From the NCBI GenBank assembly GCA_963812475.1, contig CAWEVI010000036.1, positions 178,969 through 242,968 on the forward strand: a stretch of DNA of 64,000 bases. Reading direction: 5' to 3'. The stretch comes from JAMXLO01 sp963812475 (GTDB lineage Bacteria; Pseudomonadota; Alphaproteobacteria; Acetobacterales; Acetobacteraceae). Positions 50,221 to 58,461 of this stretch are shown piece by piece. The notes under the pieces were generated by a model. It saw nothing but the letters and a program-made list of their open reading frames with translations. It had not been told where the DNA came from and made no database searches. Positions within the stretch are counted from its first letter, which is position 1. Each line of letters opens with the position of its first letter. A program made the translations under genes and the position numbers.

Positions 50221-51197
50221 GCGTCCTGTGTCGGGGCAATCGATGCATCGACGCGGGCAATCAGATCGGGCGGCAGCGGTCCGGCCTCGGCGGCGGCCAC
50301 GCATTCCGCCAGTTCCTCGCGGTTCTTCACGCCCAGCACCAGCGTGTCGATGTCGAGCGACAGCGCATAGCGGTGGGCGATCACCGCCGGATTGGCGCCA
50401 ATCTCGGCGCACAGGCGACGAAAGCCGGCGGCACGTACATAGTCGCGGACCTCGGGATGGTCGTCCGGCAGCGGGCGGTCGATGGCGGCGGTCAGCGCAC
50501 CGGCCTGCACCGCGCGGATGCCCATGACGCCGACGCCGTTGGCGCGCGCCGCTGCCATCACCGCACGTGGCTTCGCCGGCCCGTCGAAAAACTTCAGCCC
50601 GCCTGGCGAGCCCAGCAGGTTGGCGATGCACTGCACGGCGGCGGGGGCAGGGCGCTCGTTCAGGGCCCTGATGATGGTGTCGGGGTGGCCGATGCCGGTC
50701 AGCCCCCAGGTGCCGATCAGTCCCTCGGCGACCAGACGCTCGAAGACCGGACGGACATGCGCGACGAACGTCGGGTAGGGCGTCATACGGCTGGCAGCGT
50801 CGCGCCATCCTGCCATGAAGGCCTCATCCGGCACGACATTGGAGTGCAGGAAGAACACGTCCAGCCGCGACAGGCGCAGCCGGCTGAGACTCGCTTCGAT
50901 CGACCGGCGCAGGATCGTCTCGATGTCGCCGGACGGGGGATTCCCGAGGTTGCACTTGCTGGTGACGCGGACGCCGGGCGGCAACTTGCCGCTGAACGCC
51001 TCGCCCACGACCTGCTCGGCCTTGCCGTCGCCGTAGCGCGGCGCGAGGTCCAGCAGGGTGATCCCGGCAGCGACCGCGGCATGCACCGTGGCGACACATT
51101 CGTCGAACGTGGTCGGCCCCCAGAGCATACCAAGGCCGCCGCCGCCGAGGGTCAGGCTGGATACAGGCGGGAGTTGGCCGAATTGGTGCTGTTGCAT
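50217..51197 (-). CDS. Aldo/keto reductase family protein
   Basis: A 326-aa (beta/alpha)8 oxidoreductase. The catalytic tetrad is visible: Asp and Tyr in LLDLAPRYGDGKAE, Lys in VTSKCNLG, and His in VFFLHSN. VMGIRAVQAGAL and LVLGVKNREEL are further family blocks. It resembles the L-fucose/D-threo-aldose-dehydrogenase-like branch. The 3' end reaches into the tacA promoter. It lies 34 bases downstream of the flavodoxin-like gene on the same strand. Confidence 0.88.
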   Translation of the reverse strand: MQQHQFGQLPPVSSLTLGGGGLGMLWGPTTFDECVATVHAAVAAGITLLDLAPRYGDGKAEQVVGEAFSGKLPPGVRVTSKCNLGNPPSGDIETILRRSIEASLSRLRLSRLDVFFLHSNVVPDEAFMAGWRDAASRMTPYPTFVAHVRPVFERLVAEGLIGTWGLTGIGHPDTIIRALNERPAPAAVQCIANLLGSPGGLKFFDGPAKPRAVMAAARANGVGVMGIRAVQAGALTAAIDRPLPDDHPEVRDYVRAAGFRRLCAEIGANPAVIAHRYALSLDIDTLVLGVKNREELAECVAAAEAGPLPPDLIARVDASIAPTQDA

Positions 51198-51231
51198 GGG
51201 TGTGGCTCCGTGCTGTCTGGTCCGGGATCGT

Positions 51232-51723
51232 TCAGAAGATGCCCGCCGCCATCCCGGCTGCCAACGCCGTCCCGATGTCGCGGCAATGGTCCAGATCAGC
51301 CAACGGGATGACCTTTGGCGCCAGTATCGCCTCCGCGGTCTGAGCGTGCGTGCACACGATCAGCGGATCCGCGATGGGCCGCAGCCGCCATCCCGTAGCG
51401 ATGCGGGCCATCTGGCGGGCAGCGTTCTCGCCGTCGCTGCCGGCGCAGATCAGCATCGCGTATGGGCGGCCGTTGATGCGTTCCAGCACCTCGTAGTACG
51501 TCCGGTCAAAGAATTCCTTCATTTGACCGGCCATCGCCGCAAGGTTTTCCGGTGCGGCAAAAATATAGCCATCGGCTGCAAGCACGTCCGTTCCCTGCGC
51601 ATCCGCCGCGGCAAGCAGACGCACCCGCACGCCAAACTCCAGGCTGGCGCCTGCCCGGGCGGCCTCGGCCATCTGCCGTGCGCCGCCGGTGCGGGAATGG
51701 AACACGATCAGAAGCGTCTTCAT
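51232..51723 (-). CDS. Flavodoxin-like NAD(P)H-dependent oxidoreductase
   Basis: A 163-aa FMN-binding flavodoxin-fold protein. The phosphate-binding loop is FHSRTGGARQMAEAA at the N-terminus; later blocks are DGYIFAAPENLAAMAGQMKEFFDRTYY and LICAGSDGENAARQ. Probably an FMN-dependent quinone- or nitro-reductase. It starts at 51723, divergent from the iron alcohol dehydrogenase gene across 76 bases. A longer open frame upstream is antisense to that gene. Confidence 0.85.
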   Translation of the reverse strand: MKTLLIVFHSRTGGARQMAEAARAGASLEFGVRVRLLAAADAQGTDVLAADGYIFAAPENLAAMAGQMKEFFDRTYYEVLERINGRPYAMLICAGSDGENAARQMARIATGWRLRPIADPLIVCTHAQTAEAILAPKVIPLADLDHCRDIGTALAAGMAAGIF

Positions 51724-51799
51724 CCGGCCGGAGTCTCGCAGCTTGCGGCCCGGACGACCATGGCGTCCCATGATCGCTCCGCTGACCAGGGAGCCCACC

Positions 51800-52972
51800 A
51801 TGCTGAAATCGGGCCGCGTCGTATTCGGGCAAATGGAAGAAGTGCTGTTCGGCGTGCCGGCCGCGCAGGCGGTTGCACAACAGGCAACACGGCTCGCAGC
51901 AGAACGCGTGTTTCTGATGGTCAGTGGCACGCTCCGTCGTGAAACCGACGAAATCGACAAGGTGCGTGGCGCGCTCGGTAACCGCTGCGCCGGAGTGTTC
52001 GACCGAATGCCGCCGCACACGCCGCGGGCCGCCGTGATCGCGGCGGCCGAACAGGCGCGCGCGGCCGGCGCCGATCTGATCGTCACGATCGGCGGCGGCT
52101 CGATCACCGACGGCGCCAAGGCGGTGCAACTCTGCCTCGCCAACGACATACGCACGCCCGAAGCGTTGGACGATTACCGGCCGGTCAAGGGTCCCGACGG
52201 CGCATTGGGTCCGCCGCCCTGCAACGCGCCATCGGTCAGGCAGGTCACGGTGCCAACGACGCTTTCTGCCGGGGAGTTTTCCGCCATCGCCGGCGTCACC
52301 GACGAGCGGCGCAAGGTGAAGGAACTGTTCCGCCATCCGCGGATCATTCCATGCGCGGTGATCCTTGACCCGGCCATCACCGTGCACACGCCCGAGTGGC
52401 TGTTCCTGTCCACCGGCATCCGTGCGGTCGATCACTGTGTTGAAGGCATCTGTTCCGGCGAGACGCATCCCTACGCCGATGCGCAGGCGCTACGCGGCTT
52501 GTCGCTCCTGGCGCGCGGTCTGCCGCGGGTGAAGGCTGATCCGTCGGATTTGCAGGCGCGTCTCGACTGCCAGTTGGGGTCGTGGCTTTCGATGGGGCCG
52601 CTGGCGAGTGGCGTTCCGATGGGTGCGAGCCACGGCATCGGTTACGTGCTGGGCGCGGTGTTCGACATCCCGCATGGCCATACCTCATGCATCATGCTGC
52701 CCTCGGTGATGCGGTGGAACAAATCGGTCAATGCCGAGCGTCAGGCGCTGGTGGCCGCGGCGATGGGTCGTGAGGGTGAGGATGCCGGCGACGTTCTGGC
52801 CGCGTTCATCGCCGACCTGGGCATGCCGCGGAGTCTCGGTGCGGTGAAGGTCGATCGGCGGGAGTTCGATCGTATTGCCGAACAGGCGATGGGCACGCCA
52901 TGGGTGCCACGCAATCCGCGGCATATCGATGGTCCGGCGCAGGTGCGGGAGATCCTTGAACTGGCGGCGTGA
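51800..52972 (+). CDS. Iron-containing alcohol dehydrogenase / maleylacetate reductase-like
   Basis: A 390-aa group III dehydrogenase. NAD binding is at VTIGGGSITDGAKAV. Metal-binding residues are expected in RAVDHCVEG, ASHGIGYVLG and IPHGHTSCIMLP. The N-terminal VVFGQMEEVLFG resembles maleylacetate reductases. Proximity to dienelactone hydrolase (53.5 kb) hints at a chloroaromatic or muconolactone-type lower pathway, which is inference. A GGGAG ribosome-binding site precedes the ATG at 51800. Confidence 0.87.
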   Translation: MLKSGRVVFGQMEEVLFGVPAAQAVAQQATRLAAERVFLMVSGTLRRETDEIDKVRGALGNRCAGVFDRMPPHTPRAAVIAAAEQARAAGADLIVTIGGGSITDGAKAVQLCLANDIRTPEALDDYRPVKGPDGALGPPPCNAPSVRQVTVPTTLSAGEFSAIAGVTDERRKVKELFRHPRIIPCAVILDPAITVHTPEWLFLSTGIRAVDHCVEGICSGETHPYADAQALRGLSLLARGLPRVKADPSDLQARLDCQLGSWLSMGPLASGVPMGASHGIGYVLGAVFDIPHGHTSCIMLPSVMRWNKSVNAERQALVAAAMGREGEDAGDVLAAFIADLGMPRSLGAVKVDRREFDRIAEQAMGTPWVPRNPRHIDGPAQVREILELAA

Positions 52973-53002
52973 GAAATCCACGCACCAAGTTGGCCGGCTC
53001 GA

Positions 53003-53035
53003 TCCCCGGACCGGATCCAGGATCAGGTCCGGGGA
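53003..53035. terminator. Bidirectional terminator-like hairpin
   Basis: TCCCCGGACC / GGTCCGGGGA is a perfect 10-bp stem with a 13-base loop, 30 bases past the iron-ADH stop and facing the convergent DUF6295-like gene. Related to the family B palindromes. Confidence 0.65.
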
Positions 53036-53151
53036 CTGCTACGGCCTCGTTTGCGTCCCGCGCCTCAACCAGCTGGTTGTCTGAAACAGCTCTGCCGCCA
53101 CGCACGCTGTGGCGCGCGCAGCGCCAGCCCGTAGCTACCGTGGTTCGCTCG

Positions 53152-53457
53152 TCACGCGGCCTGAACAAGGCTGAGCACGGCGCCCTTGCCCCGCACTTCC
53201 GCCTCCTCGAACTCGGCGGCGGCGATCGCACGGTCGAGTGCCGCGCGCAGTTCCTTGGCCGTCTCCAGCGTCAACTCGATCCCCGCCCGCGCACCGGGGT
53301 CGAGGTCCGTGTTGATGAAGTCGAGCGTGATGACGTCACCCAGCGGCGCATGGCGCGCGTGGTCATAGGCAACCACAGCGTGCGATAGCGGGAACCATTG
53401 GTCCCCGCGCTTTGCCATGCCCTCCGCACGTGCAATCTCGATGATGGACGTGCACAT
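53152..53457 (-). CDS. Small DUF6295-like protein
   Basis: A 101-aa protein starting MCTSIIEIARAEG. FPLSHAVVAYDHARHAPLGD and FINTDLDPGARAGIELTLETAKEL match what I recall of the DUF6295 family; the role is unknown. It begins 11 bases after the dienelactone hydrolase gene on the same strand and is probably co-transcribed with it. A longer in-frame extension upstream overlaps the hydrolase gene and is spurious. Confidence 0.72.
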   Translation of the reverse strand: MCTSIIEIARAEGMAKRGDQWFPLSHAVVAYDHARHAPLGDVITLDFINTDLDPGARAGIELTLETAKELRAALDRAIAAAEFEEAEVRGKGAVLSLVQAA

Positions 53458-53468
53458 GTCCGCCCCTC

Positions 53469-54227
53469 CTACTTCGCGAGATACTTGCCGAAGAAGGCCC
53501 AAATCTTGTCCCAGCCATCCATCGCCTGTTCCGGCCGATAGAGTGGACGGTGCCAGTAGAAGAAGCCGTGGCCTGCGCCATCGTAGCGGTGGAACTCGTA
53601 GGTCTTGCCATGCTTCTTGAGCTCGGCCTCGTGCTGGTTCACCTGCTCCGGGCTCGGTGCGCGGTCGTCGTTGCCGAACAGGCCGAGCAGCGGACAGCTC
53701 AGGTCCTTCGTCATGTCGATTGGCGCGACGGGCGTCTTCGCGTTCAGCTCCTCCTTGCCCATCACCACGCGGCCGCCCCATTGCTCGACGCAGGCATCGA
53801 TGTCCTTCTTCTGGCAGGCATAGATGAAGGCGTGTCGGCCGCCCGAGCAGGAGCCGATGAGGCCGACCTTGCCGTTGCAATTGGGCTGCGCGCGCATCCA
53901 CTTCACGGCGGCTTCGGTATCGCCGACCATCTGAGAGTCGGCAATGCCGCCCTCGGCCCGTACCTTGGCGGCGACATCGTCTGGGTTGCCGTCGCTGCCG
54001 CCACCCTCGCGCTCATAGAGGTTGGCGCATATCGCGAGATAGCCGTGATGCGCGAACCGACGCGTCGTCTCGATATAGAGCTCGCTCCAGCCTGGCAAAT
54101 GGTGAATCAGCACGACGCCCGGGAAGGGACCAGGACCGGATGGTTTGGCCACGTAGGCCGTAATCGGCGTTCCCTTGTCGCCTTTGATGGTCACGTTCTC
54201 GCAGGTCATGCCTCGGTAGAATGACAT
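53469..54227 (-). CDS. Dienelactone hydrolase family protein
   Basis: A 252-aa alpha/beta hydrolase. The nucleophile is Cys in IGSCSGGRHAF, as in true dienelactone hydrolases; Asp is in LFGNDDRAPSP and His in DGAGHGFFYW. VVLIHHLPGWSELY is the N-terminal strand and oxyanion region. It may open a lactone or cleave an ester in an aromatic or ketone breakdown route. The ATG at 54227 (MSFYRGMTC) is preferred to one 21 codons upstream. First gene of a two-gene unit with the DUF6295-like gene. Confidence 0.9.
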   Translation of the reverse strand: MSFYRGMTCENVTIKGDKGTPITAYVAKPSGPGPFPGVVLIHHLPGWSELYIETTRRFAHHGYLAICANLYEREGGGSDGNPDDVAAKVRAEGGIADSQMVGDTEAAVKWMRAQPNCNGKVGLIGSCSGGRHAFIYACQKKDIDACVEQWGGRVVMGKEELNAKTPVAPIDMTKDLSCPLLGLFGNDDRAPSPEQVNQHEAELKKHGKTYEFHRYDGAGHGFFYWHRPLYRPEQAMDGWDKIWAFFGKYLAK

Positions 54228-54420
54228 CGATCTTCCTCCATGGGCTTGGGTCTTGGGCCTCCATCGGGCGATCGGACGCCGCGCCGTCACTTTGCTGCCC
54301 GAGGGGCGTCACTCCGCCAGTATTCGACGATCGCGTTTTGGGCGCAACACGAGGCGGTGTCGGACGCGCCCCGCGACCAAAAAGGTAGCCTGTCACCGGA
54401 CGGACACAATCGAAAAATCC

Positions 54421-54807
54421 TCAAAAGAAGCCCTGAAGGAACACCGCGGCCGGAGCGGAGACACCGGCGATCTTGTTGGTCGCCTGACGGTACAGCTTGC
54501 GGTCGATCTCCGTCTCCGGGCCGCCGTCCCGAAGATCACGGAACGATCGCAGTTCGCCCCGGCCGAGGGGCCGGGTGGTCGTGCACGTGCGCTTCACCGT
54601 CAGGCTGACGCGACTGCCCACGCCGCGAATGGCCTCGATCACGATGCCCCGTGCATAAAGGCCACGGCCGCCATTGTGCTCCGCGGCGAAAATGAAGACC
54701 TCGTCGCCGGCGCGGATGTCCTTGCCGTGCCACATGGTCTTTTCGTCGAACTTGAGCCAATCCGCGTCGTCTGGTCGCGGGGCGGCCTTCACCACAAAGC
54801 TTGCCAT
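54421..54807 (-). CDS. Small PUA/EVE-like protein of unknown function
   Basis: A 128-aa protein. ASFVVKAAPRPDDADWLKFD, AGDEVFIFAAEHNGGRGLYARGIV and the following beta-strand pattern are reminiscent of EVE/PUA-like folds that bind modified bases, but the match is weak and I would not name it. The tail (KIAGVSAPAAVFLQGFF) is conserved-looking. The ATG at 54807 is chosen over one 40 codons upstream. It stands alone, 230 bases before katG in the opposite direction. Confidence 0.6.
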   Translation of the reverse strand: MASFVVKAAPRPDDADWLKFDEKTMWHGKDIRAGDEVFIFAAEHNGGRGLYARGIVIEAIRGVGSRVSLTVKRTCTTTRPLGRGELRSFRDLRDGGPETEIDRKLYRQATNKIAGVSAPAAVFLQGFF

Positions 54808-54932
54808 CGCGTCCTCCCGATCGTCGCTGTGCGGCCTGCTACCCCCTTCGCAGAGGAAACCCCAAACGAGGGCGTTCGCCGGTCTCGCTGACGGGTCTAT
54901 CGCACTGACAAGGCGGGGCAGGTCCATCCAAT

Positions 54933-54973
54933 GATAGGCTCGATCAATCCGATTAGTTTAATCGATTGGACAG
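54933..54973 (+). promoter_or_regulatory. Candidate OxyR-type control site before katG
   Basis: GATAGG (54933-54938) is followed by AATCCGATT (54946-54954) and the palindrome AATCGATT (54960-54967), ending TGGACAG. The run is AT-rich, 65-105 bases upstream of katG. OxyR sites often have ATAG and AATC/GATT blocks in this layout, but the four-block OxyR consensus is only partly met. Confidence 0.4.
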
Positions 54974-55037
54974 ATGAGCGCCGGCGGGCTATCGCCCGCG
55001 CCAGGATCAGCAACGCAGACCACGATTGGAGTGAGGC

Positions 55038-57236
55038 ATGAACGCCGAAAGCAAGTGTCCGATGGGCGGCAGGGTCAGTCGGGACGCGGTTGTCCGGAAC
55101 ATGACGAACCAGCTCTGGTGGCCGAACCGGCTGGATCTGTCGATCCTCCACCAAAATTCACCCCTGGCCGATCCTATGGGGCGGGGTTTCGACTACGCCG
55201 AGGCGTTCAAGCGTCTCGACCTGAAAGCCGTGAAAGCGGACATTTTCGCGCTGATGACCACGTCGCAGGACTGGTGGCCAGCGGACTACGGCCATTATGG
55301 GCCGCTGTTCATCCGGATGGCGTGGCACAGCGCGGGCACATACCGCATCAGCGATGGCCGCGGCGGCGCCGGTGCGGGCACCCAGCGCTTCGCCCCCCTG
55401 AATAGCTGGCCCGACAACGCGAACCTCGACAAGGCGCGCCTGTTGCTGTGGCCGATCAAGCAGAAATATGGCCGGAATCTCTCCTGGGGCGACCTGCTGA
55501 TCCTCGCTGGAAACTGCGCCCTGGAGTCAATGGGCTTCAAGACCGCCGGGTTCGCCGGCGGACGCGTGGACGTTCGGGAGCCGCCCGAGGACATCTACTG
55601 GGGATCCGAGGGCAAGTGGCTGGCGGACGAGCGCTACAGCGGCGACCGGCAACTCGAGAATCCGCTCGCCGCGGTTCAGATGGGCCTGATCTACGTCAAT
55701 CCCGAGGGTCCGAACGGCAGGCCGGATCCGGTCGCCGCCGCGCGCGACATTCGTGAGACATTCGCGCGCATGGCGATGAACGACGTGGAGACGGTCGCGC
55801 TGATCGCCGGCGGGCACACCTTTGGCAAGACCCATGGCGCTGCCGACCCGGCGCGCTACGTCGGTCCGGAACCCGAGGGCGCCTCCATCGAGCAACAGGG
55901 CCTCGGCTGGAGCAACAGCTTCGGCACCGGCCGCGGCGACGACACGATCACCAGCGGGCTCGAAGGGGCGTGGACCAAGAATCCGGTGAAGTGGGACAAC
56001 GGCTTCTTCGAAAACCTGTTCGGCTACGAGTGGGAGCTGACGAAGAGCCCCGCGGGCGCCCACCAGTGGACGCCGAAAGATGCATCGGCGGCGGGCACCG
56101 TGCCGGATGCACACGATCCGTCGAAGCGTCACGCGCCGATGATGCTGACGACCGACCTCGCCCTGAGGATGGACCCGATCTACGAGCCGATTTCGCGGCG
56201 GTTTTACGAGAATCCGGGACTGTTGGCCGAGGCCTTCGCAGAGGCGTGGTACAAGCTGACCCATCGCGACATGGGCCCGTTTTCCCGCTATCTTGGCCCG
56301 GAGGTTCCTGCCGAACCGCGGCTGTGGCAGGACCCGGTTCCCGTCGTCGATCACGCACTGATCGATGCGGCGGACATCGCCGCGCTCAAGGCGAAGATTC
56401 TGGCCTCAGGGCTGTCGATCCCGCGGCTGGTTACGACTGCCTGGGCCTCGGCTGCGACGTTCCGCGGCTCCGACAAGCGCGGCGGGGCTAACGGGGCGCG
56501 CATACGACTGGCACCGCAGAAGGATTGGGTGGTCAACGAACCGGCAGAGCTGGCCGTGGCGCTGGCGGAGCTGGAACGGATCCAGTCGGCGTTCAATGCT
56601 TCGCAATTCGGCAGCAAGAAGGTTTCGCTGGCCGACCTGATCGTTCTCGGTGGCTGCGCGGCTGTCGAACAGGCCGCGAAGAATGCCGGCCACTCCGTGG
56701 AGGTTCCGTTTGAGCCGGGCCGCACCGATGCGTCCCAGGAGCAGACCGATGTCCACTCCTTCGCCGTGCTCGAGCCCAAGGTGGACGCGTTCCGCAACTT
56801 CATGAGCGGCGAACATCGCCGATCGGCTGAGGAGAGGTTGGTCGATCAGGCGCAGCTCCTGACGCTGACTGCCCCCGAGATGACGGTTCTCATTGGCGGC
56901 CTGCGGGTGCTGGGGGCGAACTTCGGTGGGTCCGATCTGGGTGTGTTCACCGGCCGGCCGGGTATCCTGACCAATGATTTCTTCGTTAATCTGCTGAAGA
57001 CAAGCACGACCATGAAGTGGGAGGCAGCCTCCGACGACGTGTTCGTCGCGCGCGATCGTGTGACGGGCGAAAAGAAGTGGGCCGGGACGCGGGTAGACTT
57101 GATCTTTGGTTCGAACTCGCAGTTGCGGGCGCTGGCGGAGGCCTATGCGACCGACGACGCGGCGGGCGCATTTGTCGATGCCTTCGTGGCAGCATGGAGC
57201 AAGGTGATGAACGCTGACAGGTTCGACCTCGCGTGA
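55038..57236 (+). CDS. katG: Catalase-peroxidase
   Basis: A 732-aa bifunctional heme enzyme removing hydrogen peroxide. The distal pocket is R93, W96 and H97 in FIRMAWHSAGTYR; the proximal His is H261 in IAGGHTFGKTHG. The Met-Tyr-Trp adduct residues are W96, Y220 (GLIYVNPEGP) and M246 (RMAMNDVET). Both the N-terminal catalytic and the C-terminal inactive domains are complete. GGAGTGAGGC precedes the ATG. The upstream AT-rich repeats suggest peroxide-responsive control; no oxyR is in the window. Confidence 0.97.
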   Translation: MNAESKCPMGGRVSRDAVVRNMTNQLWWPNRLDLSILHQNSPLADPMGRGFDYAEAFKRLDLKAVKADIFALMTTSQDWWPADYGHYGPLFIRMAWHSAGTYRISDGRGGAGAGTQRFAPLNSWPDNANLDKARLLLWPIKQKYGRNLSWGDLLILAGNCALESMGFKTAGFAGGRVDVREPPEDIYWGSEGKWLADERYSGDRQLENPLAAVQMGLIYVNPEGPNGRPDPVAAARDIRETFARMAMNDVETVALIAGGHTFGKTHGAADPARYVGPEPEGASIEQQGLGWSNSFGTGRGDDTITSGLEGAWTKNPVKWDNGFFENLFGYEWELTKSPAGAHQWTPKDASAAGTVPDAHDPSKRHAPMMLTTDLALRMDPIYEPISRRFYENPGLLAEAFAEAWYKLTHRDMGPFSRYLGPEVPAEPRLWQDPVPVVDHALIDAADIAALKAKILASGLSIPRLVTTAWASAATFRGSDKRGGANGARIRLAPQKDWVVNEPAELAVALAELERIQSAFNASQFGSKKVSLADLIVLGGCAAVEQAAKNAGHSVEVPFEPGRTDASQEQTDVHSFAVLEPKVDAFRNFMSGEHRRSAEERLVDQAQLLTLTAPEMTVLIGGLRVLGANFGGSDLGVFTGRPGILTNDFFVNLLKTSTTMKWEAASDDVFVARDRVTGEKKWAGTRVDLIFGSNSQLRALAEAYATDDAAGAFVDAFVAAWSKVMNADRFDLA

Positions 57237-57247
57237 TGTTGCGGCGG

Positions 57248-57279
57248 CAGGTCCCCGGCGGATAACCGTCGGGGACCTG
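57248..57279. terminator. katG terminator hairpin
   Basis: CAGGTCCCCGGCG pairs with CGTCGGGGACCTG in 12 of 13 positions with a 6-base loop, 12 bases after the katG stop. It faces the convergent DUF899 gene and may act in both directions. Confidence 0.7.
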
Positions 57280-57371
57280 TTCCGCGAAGGCCTGTTCGAT
57301 CGTGGCGGCTCCGGGAGCGGATTCGCGAAGACCGTCCCTTCGAAACCGCCGTTTGGCGGGAGCCGTCCGGA

Positions 57372-58064
57372 TCAATATTGGTCGTGGAGCCGCACCCAGC
57401 TCATGGTGCCGGCGCTCTCGTTGCGGCCTTGGGGAACGAGATCGAGCCAGTTGAGCGCACCCATCAGGAGCTCGGCACCGCGACGATGGGTCGAATAGGT
57501 GTGGTAGATCGTGCCGCCATCATCCTTCACGAAGATGCTCGCGCCGAACATGTCCTGCGTTTCCCGGATCACCTCGCCATAATTGTAGATCGCGCGGCCG
57601 GCGGCGAGGTCCTCGGGCGTGAATGACACGCCGAAATCGAAGTTGAAATCGCTGCCGTGCGAGGAGACCCACGGAAATGTCCAGCCCATCCGGTGCTTGA
57701 CCTCCTCGATACGCCCAAGCGGCACGCGCGAGACCGCGGCGAACGACAGGTCGGCATGCTCGAAATGCTGCCGCGCCGCGTCGACATGATCGGCGATGAA
57801 CGAGCAGCCGCGGCATACATTGTCCGATCCCGGCGTCAGCATGAAATGATAGATGGCGAGCTGGCTGCGATCGCCGAACAGGTCGCCGAGTGTGCATTGA
57901 CCCTCGGGTCCTTCGAAGACATAGGGCTTCTCGATCCTGACCCAGGGCAGCTGCCGGCGCTCGGCGCGGAGCGCGTCGAGTTCGTGGGTCATGGCGCGCT
58001 CCTTGGCGAGAAGCGCCTTGCGGGCGTCAATCCACTGTTCGCGCGAAACGATTGCATGATTCAT
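57372..58064 (-). CDS. DUF899 family thioredoxin-like protein (copy 2)
   Basis: A 230-aa paralog of the protein at 37621. Shared blocks are SREQWIDARKALLAKE, LPWVRIEKPYVF, CRGCSFIADHVD with CxxC (CRGC), MGWTFPWVSSHGSDFNFDF and IFVKDDGGTIYHTYSTHRRGAE. A small membrane-protein gene lies 17 bases upstream on the same strand. Here the divergent regulator is a TPR/winged-helix protein rather than ArsR. Function unproven. Confidence 0.9.
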   Translation of the reverse strand: MNHAIVSREQWIDARKALLAKERAMTHELDALRAERRQLPWVRIEKPYVFEGPEGQCTLGDLFGDRSQLAIYHFMLTPGSDNVCRGCSFIADHVDAARQHFEHADLSFAAVSRVPLGRIEEVKHRMGWTFPWVSSHGSDFNFDFGVSFTPEDLAAGRAIYNYGEVIRETQDMFGASIFVKDDGGTIYHTYSTHRRGAELLMGALNWLDLVPQGRNESAGTMSWVRLHDQY

Positions 58065-58081
58065 GGTCGATCTCCTTTGAT

Positions 58082-58354
58082 TTATCGGTCAGTGAGCGCG
58101 GGTCGGCAGGTGGAAGCGAGCTTCAGCCAGGGTGACACGTGGAAGACGCTCATCAGGACGTACATCGCGGTCATGCCGTCGATCGGCGGGATGCTCGAAC
58201 CCGAGGAGCAGAGCGCGATCGGGGGCGCATCGTTCGCTGCGACCCACGCCATGAACGCAAGGGTCGGCGAGGCCGCGAGGGCGAGCCAGCCGGCCGCGCC
58301 GCGTGCCGGCCAGGCTCCTGCGCTCCCTTTGTTTGCTGCTGAGGACGTTGTCAT
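58082..58354 (-). CDS. Small membrane protein upstream of DUF899
   Basis: A 90-aa protein with two hydrophobic segments (AAGWLALAASPTLAFMAWVAA and GMTAMYVLMSVFHVSPWLKL) separated by a short loop containing Cys and a SSIPPIDGM segment. From memory, similar small proteins accompany DUF899 genes elsewhere. GGGAGC lies upstream of the ATG at 58354. It is 17 bases before the DUF899 gene and probably co-transcribed with it. It may anchor the DUF899 protein at the membrane or work with it; that is inference. Confidence 0.68.
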   Translation of the reverse strand: MTTSSAANKGSAGAWPARGAAGWLALAASPTLAFMAWVAANDAPPIALCSSGSSIPPIDGMTAMYVLMSVFHVSPWLKLASTCRPALTDR

Positions 58355-58461
58355 CTTCCAGCTCCCGATCGATTGTCGCCATTCCCGGCCGTTGCAGGCT
58401 CGAGGGGGGATGTAAGGCGAGGCGGACGCCGGATGAGAGTGACAAGTGTGACGGGATTTAG

